DNA from: Actinomycetales bacterium
GTDB lineage: Bacteria > Actinomycetota > Actinomycetes > Actinomycetales > Dermatophilaceae
DNA: 35,141 nucleotides
Direction: 5' to 3'
Assembly: GCA_012729695.1 (NCBI GenBank)
Contig: JAAYCP010000068.1
Coordinates: 1-35,141 of the forward strand
Position numbers and translations under genes: made by a program. Shown here piece by piece: positions 8,496 to 16,378 of the stretch. Every line of letters begins with the position of its first letter. Position 1 is the first letter of the stretch. Below the pieces are notes generated by a model. That model was not told where the DNA came from. It searched no databases and saw only the letters and a list, made by a program, of their open reading frames with translations.

Positions 8496-8524
8496 GATCG
8501 ACGGGCCTGACCTGGATCGACGGG
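8496..8524. repeat. Direct repeat GATCGACGGG x2 upstream of lutA
   Basis: GATCGACGGG occurs at 8496-8505 and 8515-8524, two helical turns apart (19 bp start to start), in the 106-bp gap before the lut operon. The spacing would suit a dimeric regulator, but no matching regulator gene is in the window. No clear promoter hexamers are visible here. Confidence 0.3.
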
Positions 8525-8593
8525 ACTTCATCGGGACGCCTCGGATCCCTGTCCCGGCGCCCCGGATCCCGGTGCTCCGGTAGGTTGGCCAAG

Positions 8594-9370
8594 GTGCGCA
8601 TCGGCCTGTTCGTGACGTGCCTCGGTGATGTCCTCTTCCCGAGGGTGCCGAAGGCCACGACCGCGCTGCTCGAGCGCCTCGGACACGAGGTCGTCTTCCC
8701 AGCGGACCAGACCTGCTGCGGGCAGATGCACGTCAACACCGGCTACCAGCGCGACGCCCTCCCGCTCATCCGACACCACGTCGAGGTCTTCGAGCGGGCG
8801 CTCGCCGACGGGTGCTCCGCCCTCGTCGCCCCGTCCGGCTCCTGCGTGGGGTCCGTGCGGCACCAGCACGCCGAGGTGGCTCGCCGGCTGGGCGACGACG
8901 AGCTCGCGCAGCGGGCGGGGGCGGTGGCGAACCGGACCTTCGAGCTCTCCGAGTTCCTCGTCGACGTTCTCGGGGTGACCGACGTCGGGGCCGCCTTCCC
9001 CCACCGGGTCACCTATCACCCCACGTGCCACTCCCTTCGTATGCTCGGGGTCGCCGACCGGCCGCTGCAGCTCCTGCGTGCGGTGAGGGGCATCGACCTC
9101 GTCGAGCTCCCGGACGCCGAGGTGTGCTGCGGCTTCGGCGGCACCTTCGCGCTGAAGAACGCGCAGACATCCACGGCCATGCTCGCGGACAAGATCGCGT
9201 GGGTCCGGCACACCCAGGCCGAGATCGTGACGGCAGGGGACTCGTCGTGTCTCATGCACATCGGCGGTGGTCTGGCGCGTCTCCAGGTGGGGGTGCGCAC
9301 CGTCCACGTCGCCGAGATCCTCGCCAGCACCGAGGACGCGCCGTGGGGCAGTGGGGAGGTGCCGCGATGA
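8594..9370 (+). CDS. lutA: Lactate utilisation protein A, (Fe-S)-binding subunit
   Basis: A 258-residue protein with two CCG domains: CCGQMHVNTGY near the N-terminus and CCGFGGTFALKN near the C-terminus, each helping to bind an iron-sulfur cluster as in LutA/GlpC/HdrB proteins. LutABC together oxidise L-lactate to pyruvate and pass electrons to the respiratory chain. The GTG at 8594 gives MRIGLFVTCLGD, the normal family start; an in-frame TTG at 8585 would add three residues and is the alternative. The stop overlaps the ATG of lutB (ATGA). Confidence 0.87.
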   Translation: MRIGLFVTCLGDVLFPRVPKATTALLERLGHEVVFPADQTCCGQMHVNTGYQRDALPLIRHHVEVFERALADGCSALVAPSGSCVGSVRHQHAEVARRLGDDELAQRAGAVANRTFELSEFLVDVLGVTDVGAAFPHRVTYHPTCHSLRMLGVADRPLQLLRAVRGIDLVELPDAEVCCGFGGTFALKNAQTSTAMLADKIAWVRHTQAEIVTAGDSSCLMHIGGGLARLQVGVRTVHVAEILASTEDAPWGSGEVPR

Positions 9371-10857
9371 CGACCTTCCTCGGGATGCCGGGGCCTCCGG
9401 CCGACGCGACCAGCGAGCTGCGCGGGTCCGTGCCCTTCCCTGTCGCGGCCGAGGCGGGGCTGACGAACAGCCGGCTGCGGCGCAACCTCAGTAAGGCGAC
9501 CGGGACGATCCGCGCGAAGCGGGCCGCGGTCGTGGCGGAGGTGGCCGACTGGGAGGAGCTGCGGGAGGCCGGCCGGGCGATCAAGGAAGCCGCGCTGGCC
9601 CGCCTCCCCGAGCTGCTGGTCGAGCTCGAGGAGCAGGTCGAGGCCCGCGGCGGCGTCGTGCACTGGGCGAGGGACGCGTCGGAGGCGAACGCGATCGTCG
9701 TGGATCTCGTGCGCGCCAAGGGGGTCGACGAGGTCGTCAAGGTCAAGTCGATGGCCACCCAGGAGATCAACCTCAACGACGCCCTCGAGGCCGCCGGCAT
9801 CCGGGCCATCGAGACGGACCTCGCCGAGCTCATCGTCCAGCTCGCCGACGACCGGCCGTCCCACATCCTCGTCCCCGCCATCCACCGGGGTCGGGCCGAG
9901 ATCCGGCAGATCTTCCTCGAGGCCATGCCGGGCCTCGATCCAGGCACCCTCACCGATGATCCCCGCCAGCTCGCCGAGGCAGCCCGGGCCTACCTGCGCG
10001 AGGCGTTCCTCCGGGCCAGGGTGGCCGTCTCCGGTGCGAACTTCGGTGTCGTAGAGACCGGCACGCTCACCGTGGTGGAGTCGGAGGGCAACGGCCGGAT
10101 GTGCCTGACCCTGCCCGAGACGCTCATCACCGTGATGGGGATCGAGAAGGTCATCCCCACGTGGCGCGACCTCGAGGTCTTCCTGCAGCTGCTGCCGCGG
10201 TCATCCACCGGTGAGCGGATGAACCCCTACACCTCGACGTGGAGCGGTGTCCAGCCCGGCGACGGGCCGGCCGAGTTCCACCTCATCCTCCTCGACAACG
10301 GCCGCACCCGCGTCCTGGCCGATCCCGCGGGCCGGTCGGCGTTGCACTGCATCCGGTGCTCGGCCTGCCTCAACGTGTGTCCCGTCTATGAGCGGGCCGG
10401 CGGCCATGCCTACGGCTCGGTCTATCCCGGACCGATCGGGGCGATCCTCACGCCCCAGCTCACCGGGCTCACCGGCGACTCCGTCAACGACTCGCTGCCC
10501 TACGCCTCGAGCCTGTGCGGCGCCTGCGAGGAGGTGTGCCCGGTCAAGATCCCCATCCCGGAGCAGCTCGTCCGGCTGCGGGCGGAGCACGTCGAGGCGT
10601 ATGCGTCGGCTCACCGGATCCCCAGCGGCGAGGCTGCGGCCATGCGTACCGCGTCATGGATCATGGGCGACGCCACGCGGTTCGCCCGCGCCGGTCGGTC
10701 TGCGCGGCTCGGGCGGAAGGGAATTCGCAGCGGTCGAGCCATCGTGCCCCTACCGCCACCGCTGAGCGGCTGGTCGTCGAGTCGTGATCTTCCGGCGCTC
10801 CCGGAGGAGACCTTCCGGGAGTGGTGGGCGCGGACGCGGGGCGGTGAGCGGCGTTGA
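9367..10857 (+). CDS. lutB: Lactate utilisation protein B, iron-sulfur oxidoreductase
   Basis: A 496-residue protein, normal for LutB. The large N-terminal domain contains KVKSMATQEINLNDALEAAGI and VSGANFGVVETGTLTVVESEGNGR, both strongly conserved in LutB/YkgF. Two ferredoxin clusters follow: Cys328, 331, 334 and 338 (CIRCSACLNVCPVY), and the CGACEEVCPVKI group with Cys384, 387 and 391. The C-terminal tail after about residue 440 is variable. It is the central electron-transfer subunit of the LutABC complex on the cytoplasmic side. The start codon overlaps lutA and the stop overlaps the TTG start of lutC. Confidence 0.92.
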   Translation: MTTFLGMPGPPADATSELRGSVPFPVAAEAGLTNSRLRRNLSKATGTIRAKRAAVVAEVADWEELREAGRAIKEAALARLPELLVELEEQVEARGGVVHWARDASEANAIVVDLVRAKGVDEVVKVKSMATQEINLNDALEAAGIRAIETDLAELIVQLADDRPSHILVPAIHRGRAEIRQIFLEAMPGLDPGTLTDDPRQLAEAARAYLREAFLRARVAVSGANFGVVETGTLTVVESEGNGRMCLTLPETLITVMGIEKVIPTWRDLEVFLQLLPRSSTGERMNPYTSTWSGVQPGDGPAEFHLILLDNGRTRVLADPAGRSALHCIRCSACLNVCPVYERAGGHAYGSVYPGPIGAILTPQLTGLTGDSVNDSLPYASSLCGACEEVCPVKIPIPEQLVRLRAEHVEAYASAHRIPSGEAAAMRTASWIMGDATRFARAGRSARLGRKGIRSGRAIVPLPPPLSGWSSSRDLPALPEETFREWWARTRGGERR

Positions 10858-11480
10858 GCGGCAAGGTCGGCGGTGCACGTGACGCGGTGCTGGCCCGGAT
10901 CACCGGCGCCCTCGCGGACCGGCCCATCGCGCCCGAGGTGCCCCGCGCATACCGGCTGGGCGGGGATCTCGAGCCCGGCCATCCTGAGCTCGTCGAGCTC
11001 CTGGTCGACCGGCTCGTCGACTACCGGGCCACGGTGATCCGCGCGGGGGACGACGTCGTGGCGGCGATCGAGCAGGTCCTTCCGGAGGCCCCGGTCAGGC
11101 ACGCGCCCGGGCTCCCCGAAGACTGGCTCCCCGCGGGATCGGAACCGGACTCTCCCGCCGTCGACCCGCGCGACCTGGACTCCGTGGGGGCTGTCGTGAC
11201 CGGGTCCGTGGTCGCCGTCGCCGAGACCGGCTCGATCGTCCTCGACCACTCGCCCCTGTGCGGTCGTCGGGCGCTGACCCTCGTCCCCGACATGCATGTC
11301 TGCGTCGTGCGGCACCGGGACGTCGTCGCAACGGTCCCTGAGGCGCTGCGTCGGGTCGACCCGACCGGGCCGCTCACCTTCATCAGCGGTCCATCGGCGA
11401 CGAGCGACATCGAGCTGACCCGGGTGGAGGGCGTGCACGGTCCACGCACGCTCGTCGTCGTGCTCGTCGAGGGTGGGTGA
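10854..11480 (+). CDS. lutC: Lactate utilisation protein C
   Basis: A 208-residue LUD-domain protein. The C-terminal half shows the LutC pattern: VGAVVTGSVVAVAETGSIVLDHSP, LTLVPDMHVCVVRHRDVV and TFISGPSATSDIELTRVEGVHGP. The start is TTG at 10854, overlapping the lutB stop (TTGA); no ATG or GTG fits better, and coupling explains the weak codon. The N-terminal 90 residues are shorter and less conserved than in Bacillus LutC. It completes a compact three-gene operon with no regulator gene attached. Confidence 0.87.
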   Translation: MSGKVGGARDAVLARITGALADRPIAPEVPRAYRLGGDLEPGHPELVELLVDRLVDYRATVIRAGDDVVAAIEQVLPEAPVRHAPGLPEDWLPAGSEPDSPAVDPRDLDSVGAVVTGSVVAVAETGSIVLDHSPLCGRRALTLVPDMHVCVVRHRDVVATVPEALRRVDPTGPLTFISGPSATSDIELTRVEGVHGPRTLVVVLVEGG

Positions 11481-11520
11481 AGGACCGAGACGAAGCCCAG
11501 GTATGCGATACCCTGAGTAC

Positions 11521-11533
11521 CTAGCACGGCTAG
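11521..11533. promoter_or_regulatory. CTAGC-N3-GCTAG dyad upstream of acyl-CoA dehydrogenase pair
   Basis: The 105-bp gap before the next gene contains CTAGC (11521-11525), ACG, GCTAG (11529-11533), flanked on both sides by GTAC. CTAG is generally a rare tetranucleotide in bacterial genomes, so two copies in 13 bp stand out. Just upstream is GGTAT-GCG-ATACC (11500-11512), a dyad containing the GTATGCG heptamer. Either could be an operator for the fatty-acid genes; TetR or FadR-type repressors would fit the size. Confidence 0.4.
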
Positions 11534-11585
11534 TACCGCATATCTCCGGCGTCGGTGCCGGTGCATCGAGAGGACCGAACGACCG

Positions 11586-12902
11586 ATGGCCAGCCCTTCC
11601 CTCCTCGACCGCGGCCAGCGGGCCGGACTGAGGCTCATCACGAAGGCCGGCGCCCTGCCGTTCCTGCAGAACGAGGACGTCCGACGCCGCGTCGAGTGGC
11701 TCCTGCAGCGTGGAGCCGCCTCCGGCTTCAAGGCCCAGGCGGCCGCGGGCCGCGCCTTCGCCAAGCGCCCGGGCGGGGGAGCACCGGCCCGGACCGCACC
11801 GAGACCGGCACGACGACTCTTCGACCTCACTCCCACCGAGGACCAGGCGATGCTCCAGGCCGCCGCGCGGGAGCTCGCCGACGAGGTGATCCGGCCGGCC
11901 GGCAAGCAGGCCGACAGTGAGCGCTCAGTGCCGGTCGAGGTGCGCGCCGCGGCCATCGAGATGGGTCTGGGGCTCATCGGCGTCCCCGCAGAGCTCGACG
12001 GCATTGCCGAGGAGCACCCCGCTGTCGCCACGTGCCTCGTCCTCGAGGAGCTGGCCAGGGGCGATCTGAGCGTCGCCGTCGCGCTCATGGCCAGTGGCTC
12101 GGTCGCCACGGCGCTCGCCCGTTACGGTATGGCCGACCAGCAGGCGACCTACCTACCGCACCTCACCTCGTCAGAGCCGATGGACGCGGCGCTCGCGGTC
12201 CAGGAGCCGCAACCCCTCTTCGATCCGTATGCATTGCACACCGTCGCCGAGCGCCGGAACGGCGAGCTCGTGGTCACCGGAGTGAAGTCCCTTGTGCCCG
12301 GCGCGTTCTCGGCGGCGCTCTTCGTCATCGGGGCGATGGTCGACGACGAGCCGCGACTGCTCATCGTGCCGGCGAGCACCCCTGGCATCACCATCGAGGA
12401 CGACCCGGCGATGGGGCTGCGCGCAGCCCGCACCGGCCGGATGGTGCTCGCCGAGGTGCGCGTCCCGGACGACCAGCTCCTCGGGGACACCGATGACTAC
12501 CGCGACGTCGTGCGCCGCGCCCGGCTCGCCTGGGCGGCCTGCGCCGTCGGAGCCGGACAAGCGGTCCTGGACCAGGTCATCCCGTATGTGAAGGAGCGGC
12601 ACGCCTTCGGTGAGCCGATCGGCCACCGCCAGGCCGTGGCGTTCACCGTCGCCGACATCGCCATCGAGCTCGATGCGCTCCGCCTCACCGTGTGGAAGGC
12701 CGCAGCCCGACTCGACTCCGGTCAGGACGCGAGCCAGGTCATCGCCGAGGCCCGCCGCCTCACTGCGACCCATGGCGCCAAGATCGGCTCGGACGGTGTC
12801 CAGCTGCTCGGCGGCCACGGCTTCGTCAAGGAATGGGACAACGAGCGCTGGTTCCGGGACCTGCGCGCGGCCGGGGTGCTCGAGGGCGCCCTCATCGTCT
12901 AA
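11586..12902 (+). CDS. Acyl-CoA dehydrogenase family protein, short C-terminus
   Basis: A 438-residue flavoprotein of the acyl-CoA dehydrogenase (FadE) family. After a 75-residue Ala/Arg-rich N-terminal extension, the helical domain starts at FDLTPTEDQAMLQAAARELADEVI. The usual substrate-loop motif (AxTEPxAGSD) is replaced by ALAVQEPQPLFDPY, which is degenerate. The C-terminal domain has ERHAFGEPIGHRQAVAFTVADIAIELDALRL. It stops at VLEGALIV, only five residues after the Glu-Gly that aligns with the catalytic Glu of medium-chain enzymes. Paired with the next gene (9-nt gap), it resembles the adjacent FadE pairs of mycobacteria that form alpha2beta2 enzymes. This subunit may have lost catalysis; the substrate is unknown. 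Confidence 0.83.
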   Translation: MASPSLLDRGQRAGLRLITKAGALPFLQNEDVRRRVEWLLQRGAASGFKAQAAAGRAFAKRPGGGAPARTAPRPARRLFDLTPTEDQAMLQAAARELADEVIRPAGKQADSERSVPVEVRAAAIEMGLGLIGVPAELDGIAEEHPAVATCLVLEELARGDLSVAVALMASGSVATALARYGMADQQATYLPHLTSSEPMDAALAVQEPQPLFDPYALHTVAERRNGELVVTGVKSLVPGAFSAALFVIGAMVDDEPRLLIVPASTPGITIEDDPAMGLRAARTGRMVLAEVRVPDDQLLGDTDDYRDVVRRARLAWAACAVGAGQAVLDQVIPYVKERHAFGEPIGHRQAVAFTVADIAIELDALRLTVWKAAARLDSGQDASQVIAEARRLTATHGAKIGSDGVQLLGGHGFVKEWDNERWFRDLRAAGVLEGALIV

Positions 12903-12911
12903 GGAGAGTCA

Positions 12912-14177
12912 GTGATCGATCTCGAGGTCCCGAAGAAGCTCCAGCCGCTGCTGGCCCAGGCCAGAGGGATGGCCGAGGAGGTCTTCCGCCCCATCTCGCG
13001 CAAGTACGACCGGGCCGAGCACAGCTACCCCATCGAGCTCGACCTCGTGTCGGCCGTCATCGACGGCCTCAGCGAGTCAGGCACGGGCCAGGGCGCCGGA
13101 GCGCGCACGGGCACCAAGGTCGAGGGCGAGGTCGCCGCAGTCGGGTCAGGGCGCTCGGCCAAGGACAAGGCTGGCAAGGCCGGCGACGCGAAGGCGACGC
13201 GGAACGGCACGAACCTCGCCTCCGTGCTCTCCATCCTGGAGACGAGCCGCGGCGACGTCGGGCTCACGCTCTCGATCCCGCGCCAGGGCCTGGGCAACGC
13301 GGCGATCGCGGCCGTGGCCACCGAGGAGCAGAAGGCCCGCTACGGCAACCGGTGGGCGGCCATGGCGATCACCGAGCCCGAGGTCGGCTCGGACTCCGGT
13401 GCCATCCGGACCACGGCGGTCAAGGACGGTGACGAGTACGTCCTCAACGGGGAGAAGATCTTCGTCACCGCCGGCGAGCGCGCCGAGCTCGTCGTGGTCT
13501 GGGCGACGCTCGACCGATCCCTGGGCAAGCAGGCGATCAAGTCCTTCGTCGTCGAGCGCTCCAACCCCGGACTGAAGCTCGTCCGCCTCGAGCACAAGCT
13601 CGGGATCCGGGCCTCAGACACCGCGGCCTTCGTCCTCGACAACTGCCGCGTGCCGGCGGAGGACCTCCTGGGGGACCCCGAGATCCGCACCTCCGCAGGG
13701 TTCGGCGGTGCGATGCAGACCTTCGACAACACCCGCCCTCTCGTCGCCGCCATGGCACTCGGGCTGACCCGGGCGTGCCTCGACACGACGCGTGAGCTGC
13801 TCGCCGCCGAAGGTGTGGAGATCGACTGGGACGCGCCGGCGCATACCCAGCCCTATGCCGCTGCCCGGCTCATCGCCATGGAAGCGGAGTACGAGGCGGC
13901 CTACCTCCTCACGCTGCGGGCCGCGTGGATGGCGGACAACGGACAGCCCAACTCCATGCAGGCCTCGATGGCCAAGGCCAAGGCCGGCCGGACCTGCGTG
14001 AACGTAGCGCTGGAGTGCGTCGAGCTCTGCGGTGCGACGGGATACGGCGAGTCGGAGCTGCTCGAGAAGTGGGCCCGGGACAGCAAGATCCTCGACATCT
14101 TCGAGGGCACCCAGCAGATCCAGCTCCTCGTCGTCGCCCGCCGACTGCTCGGACTGAGCAGCCGCGAGCTGAGGTAG
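12912..14177 (+). CDS. Acyl-CoA dehydrogenase family protein
   Basis: A 421-residue flavoprotein with an intact active-site set: AITEPEVGSDSGAIRTTA in the substrate loop, FVTAGERAELVVVWATLD in the beta domain, and ILDIFEGTQQIQLLVVARRLL near the end, where the Glu of FEGT is the expected catalytic base. The GTG start has AAGGAG (12901-12906) 5 nt upstream. Residues of about 55-95 form a low-complexity Gly/Ala/Lys insert (GTGQGAGARTGTKVEGEVAA and following) between the first helices, where most family members have a short turn. With its neighbour it is probably one subunit of a heteromeric beta-oxidation or steroid side-chain type dehydrogenase; the substrate is inferred only from family context. 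Confidence 0.87.
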   Translation: MIDLEVPKKLQPLLAQARGMAEEVFRPISRKYDRAEHSYPIELDLVSAVIDGLSESGTGQGAGARTGTKVEGEVAAVGSGRSAKDKAGKAGDAKATRNGTNLASVLSILETSRGDVGLTLSIPRQGLGNAAIAAVATEEQKARYGNRWAAMAITEPEVGSDSGAIRTTAVKDGDEYVLNGEKIFVTAGERAELVVVWATLDRSLGKQAIKSFVVERSNPGLKLVRLEHKLGIRASDTAAFVLDNCRVPAEDLLGDPEIRTSAGFGGAMQTFDNTRPLVAAMALGLTRACLDTTRELLAAEGVEIDWDAPAHTQPYAAARLIAMEAEYEAAYLLTLRAAWMADNGQPNSMQASMAKAKAGRTCVNVALECVELCGATGYGESELLEKWARDSKILDIFEGTQQIQLLVVARRLLGLSSRELR

Positions 14178-14186
14178 TAGCCGAGC

Positions 14187-15032
14187 CTAGGTCGACAGCT
14201 CTCCGCGGACGAGCGTCTCGCCCGAGTGGGCGGGCTGGTCGTCGAAGGGCTCACGCGAGATGTCGACGATGACGTAGCCCTCGTCGATGAGGCGCTGCGG
14301 CACCGGGAGGACGACCTCGGTGGCGTCGACCGGGATGACACCGATGGAGATCATCCGGGTGAGGTCCCGGTTGATGAGCCACACCTCGAGGAACCCGTCA
14401 CCGGGGTCGAGGCCGAGCTCCGGTACATCGAGCCGCAGGCCGCCGTCGCGGGCAACGAGGGTGGCGAATCCCGTTGTCTCCTCTGCATCCAGGGGTGAGA
14501 GTGGTGCCTGGGCCACTGTCGTCTCGCCAGGCTGTGGTCTCTCAGAGAGCCGACCGACGAGGGTCGATCCGCCGACCCCGAGGATGATCCCGAGGATGCA
14601 GGCGGCGGCGAGCAGCCAGGTGGTGGAGGGGGGTAGGCCTCTTCGCCGTTCGTCGAGGCGGGTCACCGACGCAGGTGGCTGGTCATCGGCCAGGTCACGG
14701 CCGGCCACACCTCCGGTGCGACCGGCCGCACGCTGGTCGCCGTGGGCGTCAGGGCGTCCGCCGAGATCGTATGCGTCACCTCGGGTCGTCGAGTCACCGT
14801 CGAGGCCGCGGTCGCTCGCCGCTTCGAGCTCGGCGCGGATCGCGTCCCAGACGCGCGCTGGGGGAGTGACGAGGGCCTGGGGCGCGGCACGACGAACCGC
14901 CGATGCCGTGGACTGCAGCTCCGCGTACGACGAGGTGCAGTGCCGGCACGACTGCAGGTGGTCCTGCTCGTCAGGAGTGGGCACGTCGCCCAGGGCCAGG
15001 TCGACGAGCCGGTCTTCCGACAGATGGTTCAT
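14187..15032 (-). CDS. rskA: RskA-type anti-sigma factor
   Basis: A 281-residue single-pass membrane protein. The N-terminal cytoplasmic domain contains the zinc-associated anti-sigma motif His25-x3-Cys29-x2-Cys32. A disordered linker follows, then one membrane helix (about residues 138-160), then an extracellular RskA domain (VPELGLDPGDGFLEVWLINRDLTRMISIGVI). In the family the protein holds its ECF sigma factor at the membrane and releases it after regulated proteolysis. The ATG overlaps the stop of the sigma gene (ATGA) and is preceded by GGAGG, so the two are coupled. It converges with the acyl-CoA dehydrogenase gene, with only 9 bp between the two stops. Confidence 0.9.
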   Translation of the reverse strand: MNHLSEDRLVDLALGDVPTPDEQDHLQSCRHCTSSYAELQSTASAVRRAAPQALVTPPARVWDAIRAELEAASDRGLDGDSTTRGDAYDLGGRPDAHGDQRAAGRTGGVAGRDLADDQPPASVTRLDERRRGLPPSTTWLLAAACILGIILGVGGSTLVGRLSERPQPGETTVAQAPLSPLDAEETTGFATLVARDGGLRLDVPELGLDPGDGFLEVWLINRDLTRMISIGVIPVDATEVVLPVPQRLIDEGYVIVDISREPFDDQPAHSGETLVRGELST

Positions 15033-15664
15033 GCCGTCACCTCCTCCAGGCGGGAGCGTAGCTGCAGCAGGCCTCTGCGGATGTGGCTCTTCACGGTGCC
15101 CAGGGGCACGCCGAGAGTCGCCGCGATGTCCTCGTGGCGGCGGTCCTCGACGACTGCCATCCGCACGATCGTCGAGCGGGGCTCTCCGAGGCTCTCGAGG
15201 GTATGCGCCACGGTGATCTCCTCGACCGCGCGGGCCGGGTCGTCGGGGGTGGGCAGGGTGAGTGCGGCGGCGGCGGCCTCGTCGGTCCGGGTCGTCCTGG
15301 CCCGGCCGGCGGCGAGATCGGCGCACCGTCGTCGGGTGATCGTCGCGAGCCAGCCGGCGAGGGAGCCTGCGTCGTCCGCGAGCGACTCTCGGCTGCGCCA
15401 GGCCGAGACGAACACCTGCTGGGTGATGTCCTCAGCGTCGTGGTGGTTGCCCATGAGCCGGACGGCGATGCTGTGGACGAGGCGGGAGTACTGCGTGTAC
15501 AGCTCTGCGAACGCGCTCTCGTCACCGGCTCGGAGGCCAAGGACCAGGGCCCTGTGGGCGGCCGCGCCGTCCGGCTCGCGCTCCGCGGAGTCGTGGCCGA
15601 GGTCGCGTTGCCCGGGCTCCTGGCACGGGTCGCGCTGCGCGGACTCGGGGCCCAGGTCGCTCAC
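15029..15664 (-). CDS. sigK: ECF sigma factor, SigK-like
   Basis: A sigma-70 family ECF factor of about 211 residues. Region 2 spans about residues 48-115 (FAELYTQYSRLVHSIAVRLM, HDAEDITQQVFVSAWR), and region 4 spans about 150-206 (HEDIAATLGVPLGTVKSHIRRGLLQL). The first 35 residues are an uncommon Gln/Arg/Asp-rich extension. GTG at 15664 was chosen because AGGG lies 8 nt upstream; GTG at 15673 is in frame and equally close to the sortase stop. The SigK-like name rests on the RskA partner and on a SigK-type promoter upstream of the operon at 17236-17264. It would switch on its own operon, including the DUF4397 protein and the sortase. Confidence 0.82.
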   Translation of the reverse strand: MSDLGPESAQRDPCQEPGQRDLGHDSAEREPDGAAAHRALVLGLRAGDESAFAELYTQYSRLVHSIAVRLMGNHHDAEDITQQVFVSAWRSRESLADDAGSLAGWLATITRRRCADLAAGRARTTRTDEAAAAALTLPTPDDPARAVEEITVAHTLESLGEPRSTIVRMAVVEDRRHEDIAATLGVPLGTVKSHIRRGLLQLRSRLEEVTA

Positions 15665-15674
15665 CCGGCTCACC

Positions 15675-16376
15675 CTAGGGGACGTCCACCCTGACGCCCA
15701 CGGCGACGACATTGTCCTCGTAGGAGCGGGCGACCGGGTCCCAGCGGCCACCACAGGTGATGAGGTGAAGGCGAGGGGCGCCACCCCGGTCGAAGACCGC
15801 GTCGAGATCGATGACCTTCTTCGGGTAGCTGTCCACCCGCTCGATGACATAGCGCACCTCCTGGTCCGCAGTGCTGACAAGGACCTCGTCTCCGGGGGAC
15901 AGCCCACCCAGACGCGCGAGCGGACCCACGAGCTCGCGGCTGTCGATGTGGGCGGCCACGACCATCGCTCCGGAGTCGCTCGTGGGATCGGGGCCGAAGC
16001 GGTACCACCCGGCGGTCCGGGGGTCGTCGGGGATCTCCATCGCCCCGTCCGCTCTCACCGCGGTCGGGACGACCGGGAGCTCGGCGTCGATGCCTGGCAC
16101 GACGATCCGGGTGGGCGGCACAGGGGTGCGCACCTCGGGCAGCGTCGCTGGGCGAGCACCGACGGACGGGCCGGCCGCGCCGGTCGTGGGCGTGGGTGGA
16201 GCCACGGACGGTGTCGGGGTCTCACGCAACGCCGAGGAAGCGGTGTCGGGATCGGTGATCCGGCTGGGGCCGATCGAGGTGAGCAGCGCATACCCGGTCG
16301 TGCCCGTGAGGAGGGCGGCCGCGAGAACCGCGCCCGCCCTCCGTCGACGGTTGCCCACAGAAGTAGGCGTGGGCAT
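15675..16376 (-). CDS. Class F-type sortase (sortase domain protein)
   Basis: A 233-residue membrane-anchored transpeptidase. One N-terminal helix (about 14-36) is followed by a Pro/Thr-rich stalk and a sortase barrel from about residue 88. Catalytic candidates are His143 (VVAAHIDSRE) and Cys208 (HLITCGG), with Arg211 or Arg217 as the third residue; I could not decide which. The sequence IVVPGIDAELPVVP near the barrel start is typical of class E/F enzymes. The ATG at 16376 lies 2 nt after the stop of the DUF4397 gene, and the stop abuts the sigma gene. The usual sortase role is anchoring surface proteins to the cell wall; the neighbour's C-terminus is a candidate substrate. Confidence 0.87.
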   Translation of the reverse strand: MPTPTSVGNRRRRAGAVLAAALLTGTTGYALLTSIGPSRITDPDTASSALRETPTPSVAPPTPTTGAAGPSVGARPATLPEVRTPVPPTRIVVPGIDAELPVVPTAVRADGAMEIPDDPRTAGWYRFGPDPTSDSGAMVVAAHIDSRELVGPLARLGGLSPGDEVLVSTADQEVRYVIERVDSYPKKVIDLDAVFDRGGAPRLHLITCGGRWDPVARSYEDNVVAVGVRVDVP

Positions 16377-16378
16377 GG

